In this document: positions 45,396 through 54,336 of the stretch, piece by piece
Layout of the letters: every line of letters begins with the position of its first letter
Position numbering within the stretch: the first letter of the stretch is position 1
Assembly (NCBI RefSeq): GCF_019352895.1
Contig: NZ_JAAAFX010000004.1
Span: 860,714-924,713 of the forward strand
DNA length: 64,000 nucleotides
Direction of reading: 5' to 3'
DNA from: Variovorax boronicumulans
GTDB lineage: Bacteria > Pseudomonadota > Gammaproteobacteria > Burkholderiales > Burkholderiaceae_C
Made by a program: the position numbers and the translations under genes
Notes under the pieces: generated by a model
What the model saw: only the letters and a program-made list of their open reading frames with translations
Told to the model about the DNA's origin: nothing
Database searches by the model: none

Positions 45396-45399
45396 GCCG

Positions 45400-45666
45400 T
45401 CAGGGTGCCGATCGTGGGGTGGCGGCGGGGGCCTTGTCGCCGGGCTTGGCGCAGCTGCCGCAGCTGTCGCACGAACCGCAGCCCGAGCTCTTGGCCAGCG
45501 AGGCGGCGAGCGCCTCGGCGCGCTGCGCATCGACCAGCCCGGCCTTGTGCGAGCCGGCCGCCACGCGCGTGGCCGCGGCGCGGCGCCAGGCGGCGGGCAT
45601 CCAGCGCCAGACCGCGTAAAGCGCGGCGAAGGCGACGATCAATCCGACGATCAGGTTCTGTGTCAT
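45400..45666 (-). CDS. Small Cys-rich membrane protein next to feoB (DUF6587-like)
   Basis: An 88-residue protein with one N-terminal membrane segment (LIVGLIVAFAALYAVWRW) and a C-terminal CGSCDSCGSC cluster (five cysteines within about 15 residues) followed by a Pro/Ala tail. It starts seven bases after feoB stops, so it is part of the feo operon. The layout matches FeoB-associated Cys-rich membrane proteins of other phyla. A role in iron handling at the membrane is inferred from position and cysteines. The DUF number is from memory and not certain. Confidence 0.72.
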   Translation of the reverse strand: MTQNLIVGLIVAFAALYAVWRWMPAAWRRAAATRVAAGSHKAGLVDAQRAEALAASLAKSSGCGSCDSCGSCAKPGDKAPAATPRSAP

Positions 45667-45673
45667 GTTGTGC

Positions 45674-47578
45674 TCAACCCCAGCCCAGTGCGAGCGCGAT
45701 GCGGTAGGTGACGAAGCAGGCCGCGTAGGCCAGCGCGAACAGGTAGCCTGCCATGATCCAGACGTACTTCCAGGCATTGGTCTCGCGTTTCACCGCGGCC
45801 AGTGTGGAAATGCATTGCGGTGCGAACACGTACCAGACCAGCAGCGACAGCGCGGTGGCCAGTGACCAGCTGCCCGCGATCAGCGGCTCGAGCGCCGTGG
45901 CCGCGGCATCGCCGGTGGCCGACAGCGCGTACACCGTGCCCAGCGCGCCCACCGCGACCTCGCGCGCCGCCATGCCCGGCACCAGCGCGATCGAGATCTG
46001 CCAGTTGAAGCCGATGGGCGCGAAGATGTGTTCGAGCCCGCGGCCGATGATGCCCGCCAGGCTGTACTGGATGGCCGGGCCGGTCGCGCCTTCGGGCGGC
46101 GAGGGGAAGGTCGACAGGAACCACAGCAGGATGGTCAGCGTGAGGATGATCGTGCCCACGCGCTGCAGGAAGATCCAGGCGCGCTCCCACAGGCCCAGCG
46201 CCAGGTTGCGCAGGTTGGGCCAGCGGTAGGCCGGCAGTTCCATCAGCAGCGGCGAATGCTGCGTGTGGTCGCGAAAGCGCTTCATCACCCAGGCCACGGC
46301 CATCGCCGAGACGATGCCGAACACATAGAGCGCGAACAGCACGATGCCCTGCAGGTTGAACACGCCCGCCACCGTGCGCGCCGGGATGAAGGCCGCGATC
46401 AAGAGCGCATACACCGGCAGCCGCGCCGAACAGGTCATGAGCGGCGCGATCATGATGGTGGTGAGCCGGTCGCGCCAGTTGCTGATGGTGCGCGTGGCCA
46501 TCACGCCGGGGATGGCGCAGGCGAAGCTCGACAGCAATGGGATGAAGGAGCGGCCCGACAGGCCGACCGTGCCCATCACGCGGTCGAGCAGGAAGGCGGC
46601 GCGCGGCAGGTAGCCCGAATCCTCCAGCGCGAGGATGAACAGGAACAGGATCAGGATCTGCGGCAGGAACACGATCACGCCGCCCACGCCGGCCACGATG
46701 CCGTCGACCAGCAGGCTCTGCAGCAGGCCGTCGGGCACCACCGTCTTGACCGCCTCGCCCACCCATTCGGTGGCCGCCTTGATCGCGTCCATCGGCACGT
46801 TGGCCCAGCTGAACACCGCCTGGAACATCAGGAACAGCGTGACGGCCAGCACCGCCATGCCCCACAGCGGGTGCAGCACCACGCGGTCGATGCGGTCGCT
46901 GGTGGCGAGGCTGCCGACCGGCTCGGTCACGGCCAGGCCGAGGATGCGGCGCACCTCGCGCTGCGTGGCGAGCACGTCGTCGAGCTCGGGCGCGACCCAG
47001 GGCGCGGCCACGGCGGCGGCGACCACGGGTGCGTCGAGCGCGGCCAGCAGGTCCTTGGCGCCACCGGTGTGCACGCCCACGGTCTCGATCACCGGCATGC
47101 CGAGTTCACGCGAGAGCACGGCCACGTCGACCACGATGCCCTGCTTCCTGGCCATGTCGGTCATGTTGAGCGCCATGACCATCGGCAGGCCCAGCTTCTT
47201 GGCCTCCAGCACCAGCCGCAGGTTCAGCCGCAGGTTGGTGGCGTCGGTCACGCTCACCAGCAGGTCGGGCGGCAGTTCCTTGCTGCGGCCCGTGACGACG
47301 TCGCGCGTCACGGCCTCGTCGGCCGACAGCGCATTGAGGCTGTAGGCGCCCGGCAGGTCGAGCACGAAGACCCGGCGGCCGGCGGCGGTGAGCAGCACGC
47401 CCTCTTTACGCTCGACCGTGACGCCGGCGTAGTTGGCCACCTTCTGGCGGCTGCCGGTCAGCAGGTTGAACAGCGCGGTCTTGCCGCAGTTCGGGTTGCC
47501 CAGCAGCGCGACGCGTTCGGGCGGCGCCGCCGCGGGCTTGGCCGCGCCGGGGCGGAAGTCGATGGTCGCTTCAACCAT
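45674..47578 (-). CDS. feoB: Ferrous iron transporter FeoB
   Basis: The Fe2+ permease with an N-terminal G domain: G1 GNPNCGKT at 27-34, G3 DLPG at 74-77, G4 NMTD at 138-141. A transmembrane part follows with the Gate/nucleoside-permease-like repeats, including FIPLLSSFACAIPGVMATR. At 634 residues it is shorter than the 773-residue E. coli protein; the difference lies in the spacer and C-terminus. It overlaps feoA by eight bases. Confidence 0.95.
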   Translation of the reverse strand: MVEATIDFRPGAAKPAAAPPERVALLGNPNCGKTALFNLLTGSRQKVANYAGVTVERKEGVLLTAAGRRVFVLDLPGAYSLNALSADEAVTRDVVTGRSKELPPDLLVSVTDATNLRLNLRLVLEAKKLGLPMVMALNMTDMARKQGIVVDVAVLSRELGMPVIETVGVHTGGAKDLLAALDAPVVAAAVAAPWVAPELDDVLATQREVRRILGLAVTEPVGSLATSDRIDRVVLHPLWGMAVLAVTLFLMFQAVFSWANVPMDAIKAATEWVGEAVKTVVPDGLLQSLLVDGIVAGVGGVIVFLPQILILFLFILALEDSGYLPRAAFLLDRVMGTVGLSGRSFIPLLSSFACAIPGVMATRTISNWRDRLTTIMIAPLMTCSARLPVYALLIAAFIPARTVAGVFNLQGIVLFALYVFGIVSAMAVAWVMKRFRDHTQHSPLLMELPAYRWPNLRNLALGLWERAWIFLQRVGTIILTLTILLWFLSTFPSPPEGATGPAIQYSLAGIIGRGLEHIFAPIGFNWQISIALVPGMAAREVAVGALGTVYALSATGDAAATALEPLIAGSWSLATALSLLVWYVFAPQCISTLAAVKRETNAWKYVWIMAGYLFALAYAACFVTYRIALALGWG

Positions 47579-47870
47579 GGTGGGCCGCGCCTCGCGTCAC
47601 GTGGATGAAGGCCGCCTCGTGGCGGCGCAGCGCGAAGGTGGTGTGGCCGAGCCGCACAGCGATCGGCTCGCGGCCCGGCACGCCGGACGCGACGATGCGC
47701 ACCGCCTCGCCCGGCACGAAGCCGATCTCGGTGAGGCGCAGCACCAGTTCGCGGTCTTCCGCGCTGTCGGGCCGGGCCACGTCGAGCACCGTGGCCCATT
47801 GGTTGTCGGGAAGCTGGTCGAGACGCAGCGCGGTCGGGGCCGGCGCGGCGTCGAGGGGGGTGTTTGGCAC
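47571..47870 (-). CDS. feoA: Ferrous iron transport protein A
   Basis: A small SH3-like protein supporting FeoB: LRLDQLPDNQWATVLDV, LVLRLTEIGFVPGEAVRIVA and RREAAFIHV-like end. I place the start at the GTG at 47870 (99 residues). An upstream GTG at 47933 gives 120 residues but overlaps a Fur-box-like sequence and lacks a ribosome-binding site, and its extra 21 residues are not family-like. An intermediate GTG at 47882 is also possible. It overlaps feoB by eight bases. Confidence 0.85.
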   Translation of the reverse strand: MPNTPLDAAPAPTALRLDQLPDNQWATVLDVARPDSAEDRELVLRLTEIGFVPGEAVRIVASGVPGREPIAVRLGHTTFALRRHEAAFIHVTRGAAHHG

Positions 47871-47914
47871 GGTGAGAGGCACCCGAGACCCGGGCGCGCC
47901 AGTAAGCGAAGGCT

Positions 47915-47944
47915 CAATGCTAGCAATTCTCACTCGTGAGTGAG
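47915..47944. promoter_or_regulatory. Fur-box-like sequence and adjoining 7-bp dyad upstream of feoA
   Basis: On the minus strand TGAGAATTGCTAGCATTG (47932-47915) resembles a Fur box: TGAGAAT matches six of seven positions of TGATAAT, the second half is poorer. It abuts a perfect dyad CTCACTC-GT-GAGTGAG at 47929-47944. Iron repression of feo is the expected behaviour; the dyad could serve the neighbouring MarR protein. Confidence 0.45.
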
Positions 47945-47974
47945 CGCCAGGGCGTCAAAACAGGCGCCCACCCA

Positions 47975-48454
47975 TCACGCGACACCCAGCGCGTGCATCA
48001 CCGCCAGCCATTGCGTGCACTGGCCTTCGCCCTGCGCCTCGAAGACCGCGGCGAAGCGCACCCGCACCAGCTCGGTCACCTCGCGCTCAAGTGCCAGGCC
48101 GGCGGCCGTCAGCACCAGCTGATGAATGCGCCGGTTTTCCGGTGCGACCAGCGTCTGCACCAGGCCCGCGCGATGCAGGTCGTTGAGCGGGCGCTGCAGC
48201 GCCTGGCGCGACACGCCGATGAAATCGCGCACCTCCGACACGGCACAGCGCGGATGCCGGGCCGTGTGGAACAGGATCTTGTGGTGCGGGCGCCCCATGC
48301 GCAGCGTCGCCAGCTTCTCGTCCGCACCCTGCACCACATGACGGAAGGCCACATGGAAGGCCACGATGGCCTCGTCGATCGCATCGCTGGGGACCGGCGC
48401 CAGCGCGTGCGGGTCGGCCGGCGGCGCGGCGGTCTTGGGAGGGTGAGGGGTCAT
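47975..48454 (-). CDS. MarR-family regulator with winged-helix domain
   Basis: A 159-residue winged-helix protein: HHKILFHTARHPRCAVSEVRDFIGVSRQALQRPLNDLHRAGLVQTLV with the wing PENRRIHQLVLTAAG. Residues 1-25 are Pro/Ala-rich. It lies between feoA and a divergent SnoaL gene with an AT-rich control region in between. The start ATG at 48454 is used; an upstream reading is implausible because it crosses that control region. It probably controls the divergent SnoaL/hydrolase pair. Confidence 0.84.
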   Translation of the reverse strand: MTPHPPKTAAPPADPHALAPVPSDAIDEAIVAFHVAFRHVVQGADEKLATLRMGRPHHKILFHTARHPRCAVSEVRDFIGVSRQALQRPLNDLHRAGLVQTLVAPENRRIHQLVLTAAGLALEREVTELVRVRFAAVFEAQGEGQCTQWLAVMHALGVA

Positions 48455-48521
48455 CGACAGCAAAAGTGAGTGGCGCAAAGGCGATGCGGGATTGTACTTA
48501 GTGCATACATAGTAAACAGTG

Positions 48522-48549
48522 TTGATATTGACAATGTAATTTATATACT
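48522..48549 (+). promoter_or_regulatory. Promoter of the SnoaL-like gene in an AT-rich control region
   Basis: TTGATA (48522-48527) and TATACT (48544-48549), 16-base spacer, 71 bases before the start codon. The surrounding 48490-48550 is markedly AT-rich and holds TACTTA...ATAGTA around 48497-48514, a possible MarR-type operator. Confidence 0.5.
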
Positions 48550-48620
48550 GGCGACGCGCAGCAACTTCACCCACGAGACGGCGCTGCGCCTCGATCGCAT
48601 CCACACACGGAGACAAGCAC

Positions 48621-49112
48621 ATGACAACACTGAGCGAACAAGAGCGCATCGCCCTTCAGCGGGCCTGCATCGTCGAACACATGCGCGGCGAGAACGCCCA
48701 TGACTGGCCGGCGGTCTACGAGACCTTCATCCGCGACGAGCGCGCCTCGTACGACGTGGTGCCCCTGTCGACGCACTTCGCCGGCTTCGCGGGCGTGGTC
48801 GATTTCTACACCGCCTTCGATGCCGCGGTCCCCGACTTCAAGCTGGTCAACACCGCCGAATACGACGTCGCCGGCTGCTCGATCCGCGAGGTCACCGTGA
48901 CCGGCACTCACCAGGCCGAGTTCTGCGGCGTGCAGCCCACGGGCCAGAAGGTGAAGTTCGAGCTGGCCGCCTTCTACCTTTTCGGCCAGGGCGCAGAGGC
49001 CGGCAAGCTGCTGACCGAGCGGGTGTACTTCGACTTGGAGACCGTGCTGCGCCAGATGCGCGGCGAACCCAATGCGCCCACCGGCGTGGGCCTGGCCGAA
49101 CTTGCGGCCTGA
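48621..49112 (+). CDS. SnoaL-like / ester-cyclase-type protein
   Basis: A 163-residue protein of the NTF2-like SnoaL superfamily (polyketide cyclase-like). Features are FAGVVDFYTAFDAAVPDFKLVN and GTHQAEFCGVQPTGQKVKFELAAFYLF, which form the cone-shaped barrel. Function is usually unknown. ATG at 48621 is preceded by GGAGAC. Likely co-expressed with the hydrolase 87 bases downstream and controlled by the divergent MarR protein. Confidence 0.82.
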   Translation: MTTLSEQERIALQRACIVEHMRGENAHDWPAVYETFIRDERASYDVVPLSTHFAGFAGVVDFYTAFDAAVPDFKLVNTAEYDVAGCSIREVTVTGTHQAEFCGVQPTGQKVKFELAAFYLFGQGAEAGKLLTERVYFDLETVLRQMRGEPNAPTGVGLAELAA

Positions 49113-49199
49113 GAACGCCGGCGCCCTCCGCCATCTTCCGCGAGCGAGCTCACACGCTGCGTCGCTCGCCTTCACCTTCCCACCCTTCCAAGGAAATTC

Positions 49200-50042
49200 A
49201 TGCAACGACGATCTCTCACCGGCGGTGGCGGCCTGACCCTGAGCGTGCTCGATTCAGGCGCCCGCGCGGGCCTTCCCATCGTCTTCATCCACGGCTTCTC
49301 GCAGAGCGCGCTGAGCTGGAAACACCAGCTCGAAAGCGCCCTGGCGGACCGGCATCAATTGGTCGCGCTGGACCTGCGCGGCCACGGCGAGTCGGGCAAG
49401 CCGCTCGAGGCCGCGCACTACACCGACAGCGGCCTCTGGGCAGAGGACGTGGCGGCGCTGATCGCCTCGATCGGCGCGCCGCAGGTGCTGCTGGTGGGCT
49501 GGTCCTATGGCGGACTGGTGGTGTGCGACTACCTGCGCCGCTTCGGCCAGCAGCAGGTGGCCGGCGTGGCCTTCGTGAGCGCCGTGACCAAAGTCGGCGC
49601 GCCCGAGGCGATGGCCCTGCTGGGCCCGAAGCTGACCCGCCACATCCCGGCGCTGTTCAGCCATGACGCTACCGAAGCGGTGCGCACGCTGGGCCAGTTC
49701 GTGCGAGATTGCGAGGCCGCGCCCCTGTCCGACAGCGCGTTCTACGAGACCCTGGGATTCAACTGCGCCACGCCGCCGGCGGTGCGCCTGGGCCTGTTCA
49801 GCCGCCAGCTCGACAACGACGATGTGCTGGCCTCGCTCCAGCAGCGGCCCGTGATGCTGGTGCACGGCAGCGAAGACGCCATCCTGCTGCCGGCGGGCAG
49901 CCAGCACATCAAGGCGCTGCTGCCCGCGGCCAGCCTGCATGCGATCGCCGGCGTGGGCCATGCGCCCTTCCGCGAAGCCCCCGAGGTGTTCAACCGATTG
50001 CTGGCGGACTTCGCGGCCACGGTCGGCAGCACGAAGCCCTGA
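49200..50042 (+). CDS. Alpha/beta hydrolase
   Basis: A 280-residue serine hydrolase. Oxyanion-hole HGFSQS at about 31-36, nucleophile Ser102 in GWSYGG, acid Asp in GSEDAIL (near 225) and His in GVGHAPF (near 254). It resembles haloperoxidase/esterase-type hydrolases and may act with the SnoaL-like protein. ATG at 49200 follows AAGGAA. It converges on the M75 gene. Confidence 0.86.
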   Translation: MQRRSLTGGGGLTLSVLDSGARAGLPIVFIHGFSQSALSWKHQLESALADRHQLVALDLRGHGESGKPLEAAHYTDSGLWAEDVAALIASIGAPQVLLVGWSYGGLVVCDYLRRFGQQQVAGVAFVSAVTKVGAPEAMALLGPKLTRHIPALFSHDATEAVRTLGQFVRDCEAAPLSDSAFYETLGFNCATPPAVRLGLFSRQLDNDDVLASLQQRPVMLVHGSEDAILLPAGSQHIKALLPAASLHAIAGVGHAPFREAPEVFNRLLADFAATVGSTKP

Positions 50043-50061
50043 ATGCCGCCTGTGCGCGGGC

Positions 50062-50898
50062 TCAGTTCAAGCCGAGCATGCCACGCAGCTTCGACAGGTC
50101 TTCGGCCAGCGTGTTCACGCGACCGGCCAGCAGCTTGCGGTCGCGCTCGGTGAGCTTCGAATAGGTCTCGAAGCCGCCGTCCGCGCTGCGGTACTTGGCC
50201 AGCGTGTCGAACACCGTCTTGAAGTTGGCGTCGGTCTTGTCCGAGAAGGTCTTGTTGTCCTTCGCGATCAGCGGGCGCAGCAGCTCGACGATCTTGTAGG
50301 CGCCCTCGAAGTTGGCCTGGAAGTCCCACAGGTCGGTGTGGCTGTAGCGGTTTTCCTCGCCCGAGATCTTGGTCGCGGCCACTTCTTCCATCAGCACCGC
50401 GGCGCCGCCCACCACCTTCTCGGGCGGGAAGGTCAGGGCCACCAGACGCTTCTGCAACTCGAGCACGTCGGCCAGCAGCTTGTCGGCGGTCTTGTTGACG
50501 TCCTTGGTGCTCTTCTGCACCCACAGCGCGTACTCGATGCGGTGGAAGCCGCCGAAGGCCGGGTCCTTCTCGGCCTTCTCGTGGTCGTCGGCGCGCGAGT
50601 CGATGGCGCTGTCGAGGTCGCTGAAGAGTTCGGCGATGGGCTCGATCTTCTCGTAGCTGGTGCGCGTCGGCGCATAGAGCTTCTTGGCCCTCTCGATGTC
50701 ACCGGCCTTCACCGCGGCCGTGAAGGCGCGCGTGTCGGTCGCCAGCTTGCGCACGTTCTCGGCCACGTAGATCTTGTAGTCGGCGATGGGCGCGACCAGT
50801 TCGAGCGGTGACACGGCCGCCAGCGAACCGGCGGCATACAGGCCGGCGGCACCGGCAACGAGGGTGGCGAGGAAGCGACGACGGAAGTGCACGGACAT
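50062..50898 (-). CDS. efeM: EfeM-like M75 imelysin-family protein (no cupredoxin)
   Basis: A 278-residue periplasmic protein with a Tat-like signal ([24 protein letters not shown]) and an M75/EfeO C-terminal domain (about 30-278). The [10 protein letters not shown] segment carries the HxxE iron-site motif. It lacks the N-terminal cupredoxin of EfeO. It is the fourth gene after efeU-efeO-efeB and duplicates the M75 part of the operon. Likely an extra iron donor for EfeU. It may be called EfeO-like by others. Confidence 0.82.
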   Translation of the reverse strand: MSVHFRRRFLATLVAGAAGLYAAGSLAAVSPLELVAPIADYKIYVAENVRKLATDTRAFTAAVKAGDIERAKKLYAPTRTSYEKIEPIAELFSDLDSAIDSRADDHEKAEKDPAFGGFHRIEYALWVQKSTKDVNKTADKLLADVLELQKRLVALTFPPEKVVGGAAVLMEEVAATKISGEENRYSHTDLWDFQANFEGAYKIVELLRPLIAKDNKTFSDKTDANFKTVFDTLAKYRSADGGFETYSKLTERDRKLLAGRVNTLAEDLSKLRGMLGLN

Positions 50899-50945
50899 GG
50901 GTCTCCTTGAAGAATGATGGTGAAAAAACGAGTGAACGACGCGGC

Positions 50946-52277
50946 CTAGGCCTGCATCAGCGTCCGGCCGAGCCAGTCGCGCGCATCGCGCACGCCGGGC
51001 AGCGTGAAGAAGAAGCCACCGCCGATCGGCTTGATGTATTCCTCCAGCGGTTCGCCGTCGAGGCGCTTCTGCACCGCGATGAAACCCTTCTCCAGATCGG
51101 CCTGGTAGCAGATGAACAGCAGGCCCATCTCGAGTTGGCCCGACTTGGTGACGCCGTTGGAGTAGTTGAAGGGCCGGCGCAGCATCAGGTTGGCGTCCGA
51201 CGCACGCGTGCGCGGGTTGGCCAGGCGGATGTGGGCGTCCATCGGCGTGACCTTGCCTTCGGGGTCCTTCGTGTAGTCGGGCACGTCGTGCTCGGTGCGG
51301 CCGCCGTCGAGCGGCGCCCCGCTGGGCTTGACGCGGCCCATGATCAGCTCCTGCTCCTGCAGCGGCGTACGGTCCCAGCGCTCGACGAAGTTGCGGATGA
51401 TGCGCACCGCCTGGTAGGTGCCGTCCACGGCCCAGGCCGGCTCTCCCTTGTCGTCGGGGCCGATCCACACCAGCTTGTCCATCAGCGGCGCATCGCCGCC
51501 GTCGGGGTTGGCCGAGCCGTCGCGGAAGCCCAGGAAGTTGCGCGCGCTCTCTGCCGGCTGGCCCGGCACCGCGGGGATGGGCGGCACCGAGCCCTCCTGC
51601 TTCCAGTGCAGCACCAGCAGGTCCGGCGTGTTCTTGATGATGTCGCGCAGCGCGTGGATGTTGGTGTCGGGCGTGTTGGCGCAGAACTGCAGCGACAGGT
51701 CACCGTGGCACAGCGCCGCGTCGAGCGCGTCGTTGGGATGGCGCTGCATCTGGGTCAGCCGCAGCGGCTTGTGCTTGGCCAGGCCGAAGCGCTCGTCGAA
51801 CAGCGAATGGCCCACCGACACGGTGATGGTCAGCGCATCGGGCTGCACCACCGGGCCCAGGATGCCGGAGCCCGCGGGCGGCAGCTTGGGGTCGAGGTCG
51901 GGCTGGGCGCCGCCCTGGGTCAGGAAGGCGATGCGCGCGGTCAGCGTGCGGAACAGGCGCTCAAGGTCGACGCGGTTCTCGGCCAGCACGAAGAAGGACG
52001 CGACCATGCCCGCGGTCGGCCGCGGCGTGACGATGCCGGCCTGGTGGCGGCCGGTGAAAGGCACACGGTCCTGTGTGTGGGTGCTTTGCGGCGCATCGGT
52101 CACCTGCGCGCCCGCGCCCGGGCCTTCGGGCGGGCCGGACGGCGCTGGTGCAGCGGCGCGCGCGGCCGACAGGCCGGCCAGCGCGGCACCGGCAGCGCCC
52201 AGTCCGCCGAGCATGCGCCGACGCTCGGGCGAAGCAGGTTGAACGGGAGCGGGAATGAGGAGGTTCTTGTCTTTCAT
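50946..52277 (-). CDS. efeB: Deferrochelatase/peroxidase EfeB (DyP type)
   Basis: A 443-residue periplasmic haem protein that helps take up iron or extract it from haem. It has a Tat signal with RRR at 19-21 ([15 protein letters not shown]), the DyP hallmark GFRDGSANP in the middle and the proximal haem histidine region [26 protein letters not shown] near the start is conserved. It lies 13 bases after efeO and 48 before the M75 gene. Confidence 0.94.
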   Translation of the reverse strand: MKDKNLLIPAPVQPASPERRRMLGGLGAAGAALAGLSAARAAAPAPSGPPEGPGAGAQVTDAPQSTHTQDRVPFTGRHQAGIVTPRPTAGMVASFFVLAENRVDLERLFRTLTARIAFLTQGGAQPDLDPKLPPAGSGILGPVVQPDALTITVSVGHSLFDERFGLAKHKPLRLTQMQRHPNDALDAALCHGDLSLQFCANTPDTNIHALRDIIKNTPDLLVLHWKQEGSVPPIPAVPGQPAESARNFLGFRDGSANPDGGDAPLMDKLVWIGPDDKGEPAWAVDGTYQAVRIIRNFVERWDRTPLQEQELIMGRVKPSGAPLDGGRTEHDVPDYTKDPEGKVTPMDAHIRLANPRTRASDANLMLRRPFNYSNGVTKSGQLEMGLLFICYQADLEKGFIAVQKRLDGEPLEEYIKPIGGGFFFTLPGVRDARDWLGRTLMQA

Positions 52278-52289
52278 GTCGTCGGGCGC

Positions 52290-53498
52290 TTATTCCAGTC
52301 CGAGTGCGGCATTGACCTGGCCGAAGGCATCGGCCAGCGCGCGCACGGGTTCGGCCAGTGCCTTGCGCTGGGTCTCGTCGAGGGGAGCGGGCTTGAAGCC
52401 CTCGCCGTCGCGGTAGGGCGAGAGCGCGGCATCGAAGGCGGCGAAGCGCTGGTCGAGGGTCTTCTGCAGTTCGGGCGCCGCCTTGGTCAGCAGCGGCGAC
52501 AGCAGGTCGGCGATCTTGCGGGTGCCGTCGAAGGTGCCTTGCAGGTTCACCAGTTCGCCGTGCCCGTAATGGTCTTCGCCGCCGGCCGGCAGGTTGTCGG
52601 CCACGCGGCGCAGCAGCTTGGCGGCCGAGGCGGCCATGCGCTCGGGCGGAATCGCCAGCGCGCGCAACCGGGCCTTCAGCGCAGTGACGTCGGCCATCAG
52701 CTGGTCGGCCACGGGCAGCGCGGCCTGGGTGTCGCTCTTCGCGAACAGCAGGTACTCGATCCGATGGAAGCCGGTGAAGCCCGGATCGGCCTCGCGCTGC
52801 TCGAAGTAGTCGGCGCGCGCATTGAGGCGGGTGTCGAGATCGGAGAACAGCTCGGCCATCGGCTCGATGCGTTTGTAGGCCTGGTGCGCGGGCGAATAGA
52901 GCGTGCGCGCCTGGGCCAGGTCGCCGGCCTTGAGCGCGTCCACCAGCGCCTGCGTGGCGTCTTCCAGCGTGCCGGCCTCGAGCGCCAGGAACACGCGGTA
53001 CTCGGCCAGCGCGCCCACGTAGTTGACCAGCGAGGGCCGTGCGGCTTCCGCATCGGACTCGGCCGAGGGCGTGACGTGCAGCTTGCCGCGCGGGTTGCTC
53101 AGCAGGCCGCAGGTGATGTCGTAGGTGCCGGGATGCAGCTTGACCGTCATGGTCTGCGAGAAGCCGGGCGCGATGTTCTCGCGCTCCTCGACCACCATCA
53201 CGCCATCGAGGATCTCCCACTCGAGCGCGCGCTTGGACTGGTTGACGATGGTGAAGGTGGTGCGACCCGCGGGCACCGTGATGTCGTTGGGCTCGCAGGC
53301 GTTGCCCTGGATGGTCACCGTGACCGCATGGTCCGAGGCCTTGGGCGGCGCCTTGCGGGCCACGCCCGAGGCGTACCAGAAGGCCGCGAGGCCGGCGACC
53401 ACCAGCAGTGCGGAAGCGCCGACGGCCACGCGCATCAGCACCGAGGACGAAGAAGAAGAGGAAGAAGGCGAAGGTTCTTTGGGCGAAGGGGAAGACAT
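52290..53498 (-). CDS. efeO: EfeO: cupredoxin plus M75 iron-binding protein, membrane-anchored
   Basis: A 402-residue periplasmic partner of EfeU. A Ser/Pro-rich start (eight serines in a row) precedes one membrane anchor (about 20-43), then a cupredoxin domain (about 57-135; GNACEPNDITVPAG, LHPGTYDITCG) and an M75 domain (about 150-400; GFHRIEYLLFAKSD). It would bind and possibly oxidise iron and pass it to EfeU. No cleavable signal is evident, unlike the soluble E. coli form, so it is probably tethered. Confidence 0.9.
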   Translation of the reverse strand: MSSPSPKEPSPSSSSSSSSVLMRVAVGASALLVVAGLAAFWYASGVARKAPPKASDHAVTVTIQGNACEPNDITVPAGRTTFTIVNQSKRALEWEILDGVMVVEERENIAPGFSQTMTVKLHPGTYDITCGLLSNPRGKLHVTPSAESDAEAARPSLVNYVGALAEYRVFLALEAGTLEDATQALVDALKAGDLAQARTLYSPAHQAYKRIEPMAELFSDLDTRLNARADYFEQREADPGFTGFHRIEYLLFAKSDTQAALPVADQLMADVTALKARLRALAIPPERMAASAAKLLRRVADNLPAGGEDHYGHGELVNLQGTFDGTRKIADLLSPLLTKAAPELQKTLDQRFAAFDAALSPYRDGEGFKPAPLDETQRKALAEPVRALADAFGQVNAALGLE

Positions 53499-53505
53499 CG
53501 TGATC

Positions 53506-54336
53506 TCAACGGGCCGCGACAGGGCTCGGCGCCGGCGCGGCCGGTCGGAAGAAAAAGAAGAGCGAGACGACCAGGAAGGCCAGGTAGGCGATCACCTCGC
53601 CCACCACGGGTGCCGCCTGGTAGCCCAGCAGGCCCGACAGCACGGCACCGACCGGGCTGTCCATCGGCAGCGCTTCGCTCATGTCGAAGACCACCGTCTG
53701 CAGATGGTTCCAGACGCCGCCTTCGTGCAGCTTGCGCAGCACGCCGGCCAGCAGCCCGGCCGCGACCAGCAGGATGAACACGCCGGTGTAGCGGAAGAAG
53801 CGCCGCAGGTCGAGCCGCACGCCGCCGGCGTAGAGCCCGTAGCCCAGCACCACCGAGACCGCGATGCCGGCCAGCGCCCCCACGGGCGCTTCCCAGCCGC
53901 TGCTCTGCTGGAAGATCGCGAGCAGGAAGAACACCGACTCGAGCCCCTCGCGCGCCACGGCCAGGAAGACCATGCCGATCAAGGCCCAGGCCTGGCCCCC
54001 GCCATCGCCCAGGGCACGGTCGATGGATGCATGCAGCTGGCCCTTGATCGAGCGCGCCGCCTTGCGCATCCAGAACACCATCGAGGTCAGCATGACCACG
54101 GCGATCAGCCCGACCACGCCTTCGAACAGCTCCTGCTGCTTCTGCGGGAATTCGGCGGCCACCAGTTGCAGGCCGGCGCCCACGAACAGCGACAGGGCCG
54201 CGGCGAGCAGCACGCCCACCCAGACCGCTGGCATCAGCTTGCTGCGACCGCTCTGGTGGAGATAACTGGCAACGATGCTGACGATGAGCGCGGCTTCGAT
54301 GCCTTCGCGCAGCATGATGAGAAAGGGGATGAGCAT
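53506..54336 (-). CDS. efeU: EfeU / FTR1-type iron permease
   Basis: A 276-residue inner-membrane Fe2+/Fe3+ permease with seven predicted segments. The two REGLE-type motifs are REGIE at 10-14 (LIMLREGIEAAL) and REGLE at 129-133 (AREGLESVFF), both intact. Start is the ATG at 54336; the longer in-frame reading is rejected because MLIPFLIMLREG is the conserved N-terminus. Followed by efeO eight bases later. An inverted repeat lies about 80 bases upstream. Confidence 0.93.
   Translation of the reverse strand: MLIPFLIMLREGIEAALIVSIVASYLHQSGRSKLMPAVWVGVLLAAALSLFVGAGLQLVAAEFPQKQQELFEGVVGLIAVVMLTSMVFWMRKAARSIKGQLHASIDRALGDGGGQAWALIGMVFLAVAREGLESVFFLLAIFQQSSGWEAPVGALAGIAVSVVLGYGLYAGGVRLDLRRFFRYTGVFILLVAAGLLAGVLRKLHEGGVWNHLQTVVFDMSEALPMDSPVGAVLSGLLGYQAAPVVGEVIAYLAFLVVSLFFFFRPAAPAPSPVAAR

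Noticed and set aside
48528..48549. TTGACA at 48528-48533 as -35 for the SnoaL gene
   Set aside because: Only 10 bases from TATACT; the overlapping TTGATA at 48522 has the proper 16-base spacing.
50808..53777. 989-residue plus-strand frame opposite efeB/efeO
   Set aside because: Antisense shadow spanning two genes; low-complexity composition.
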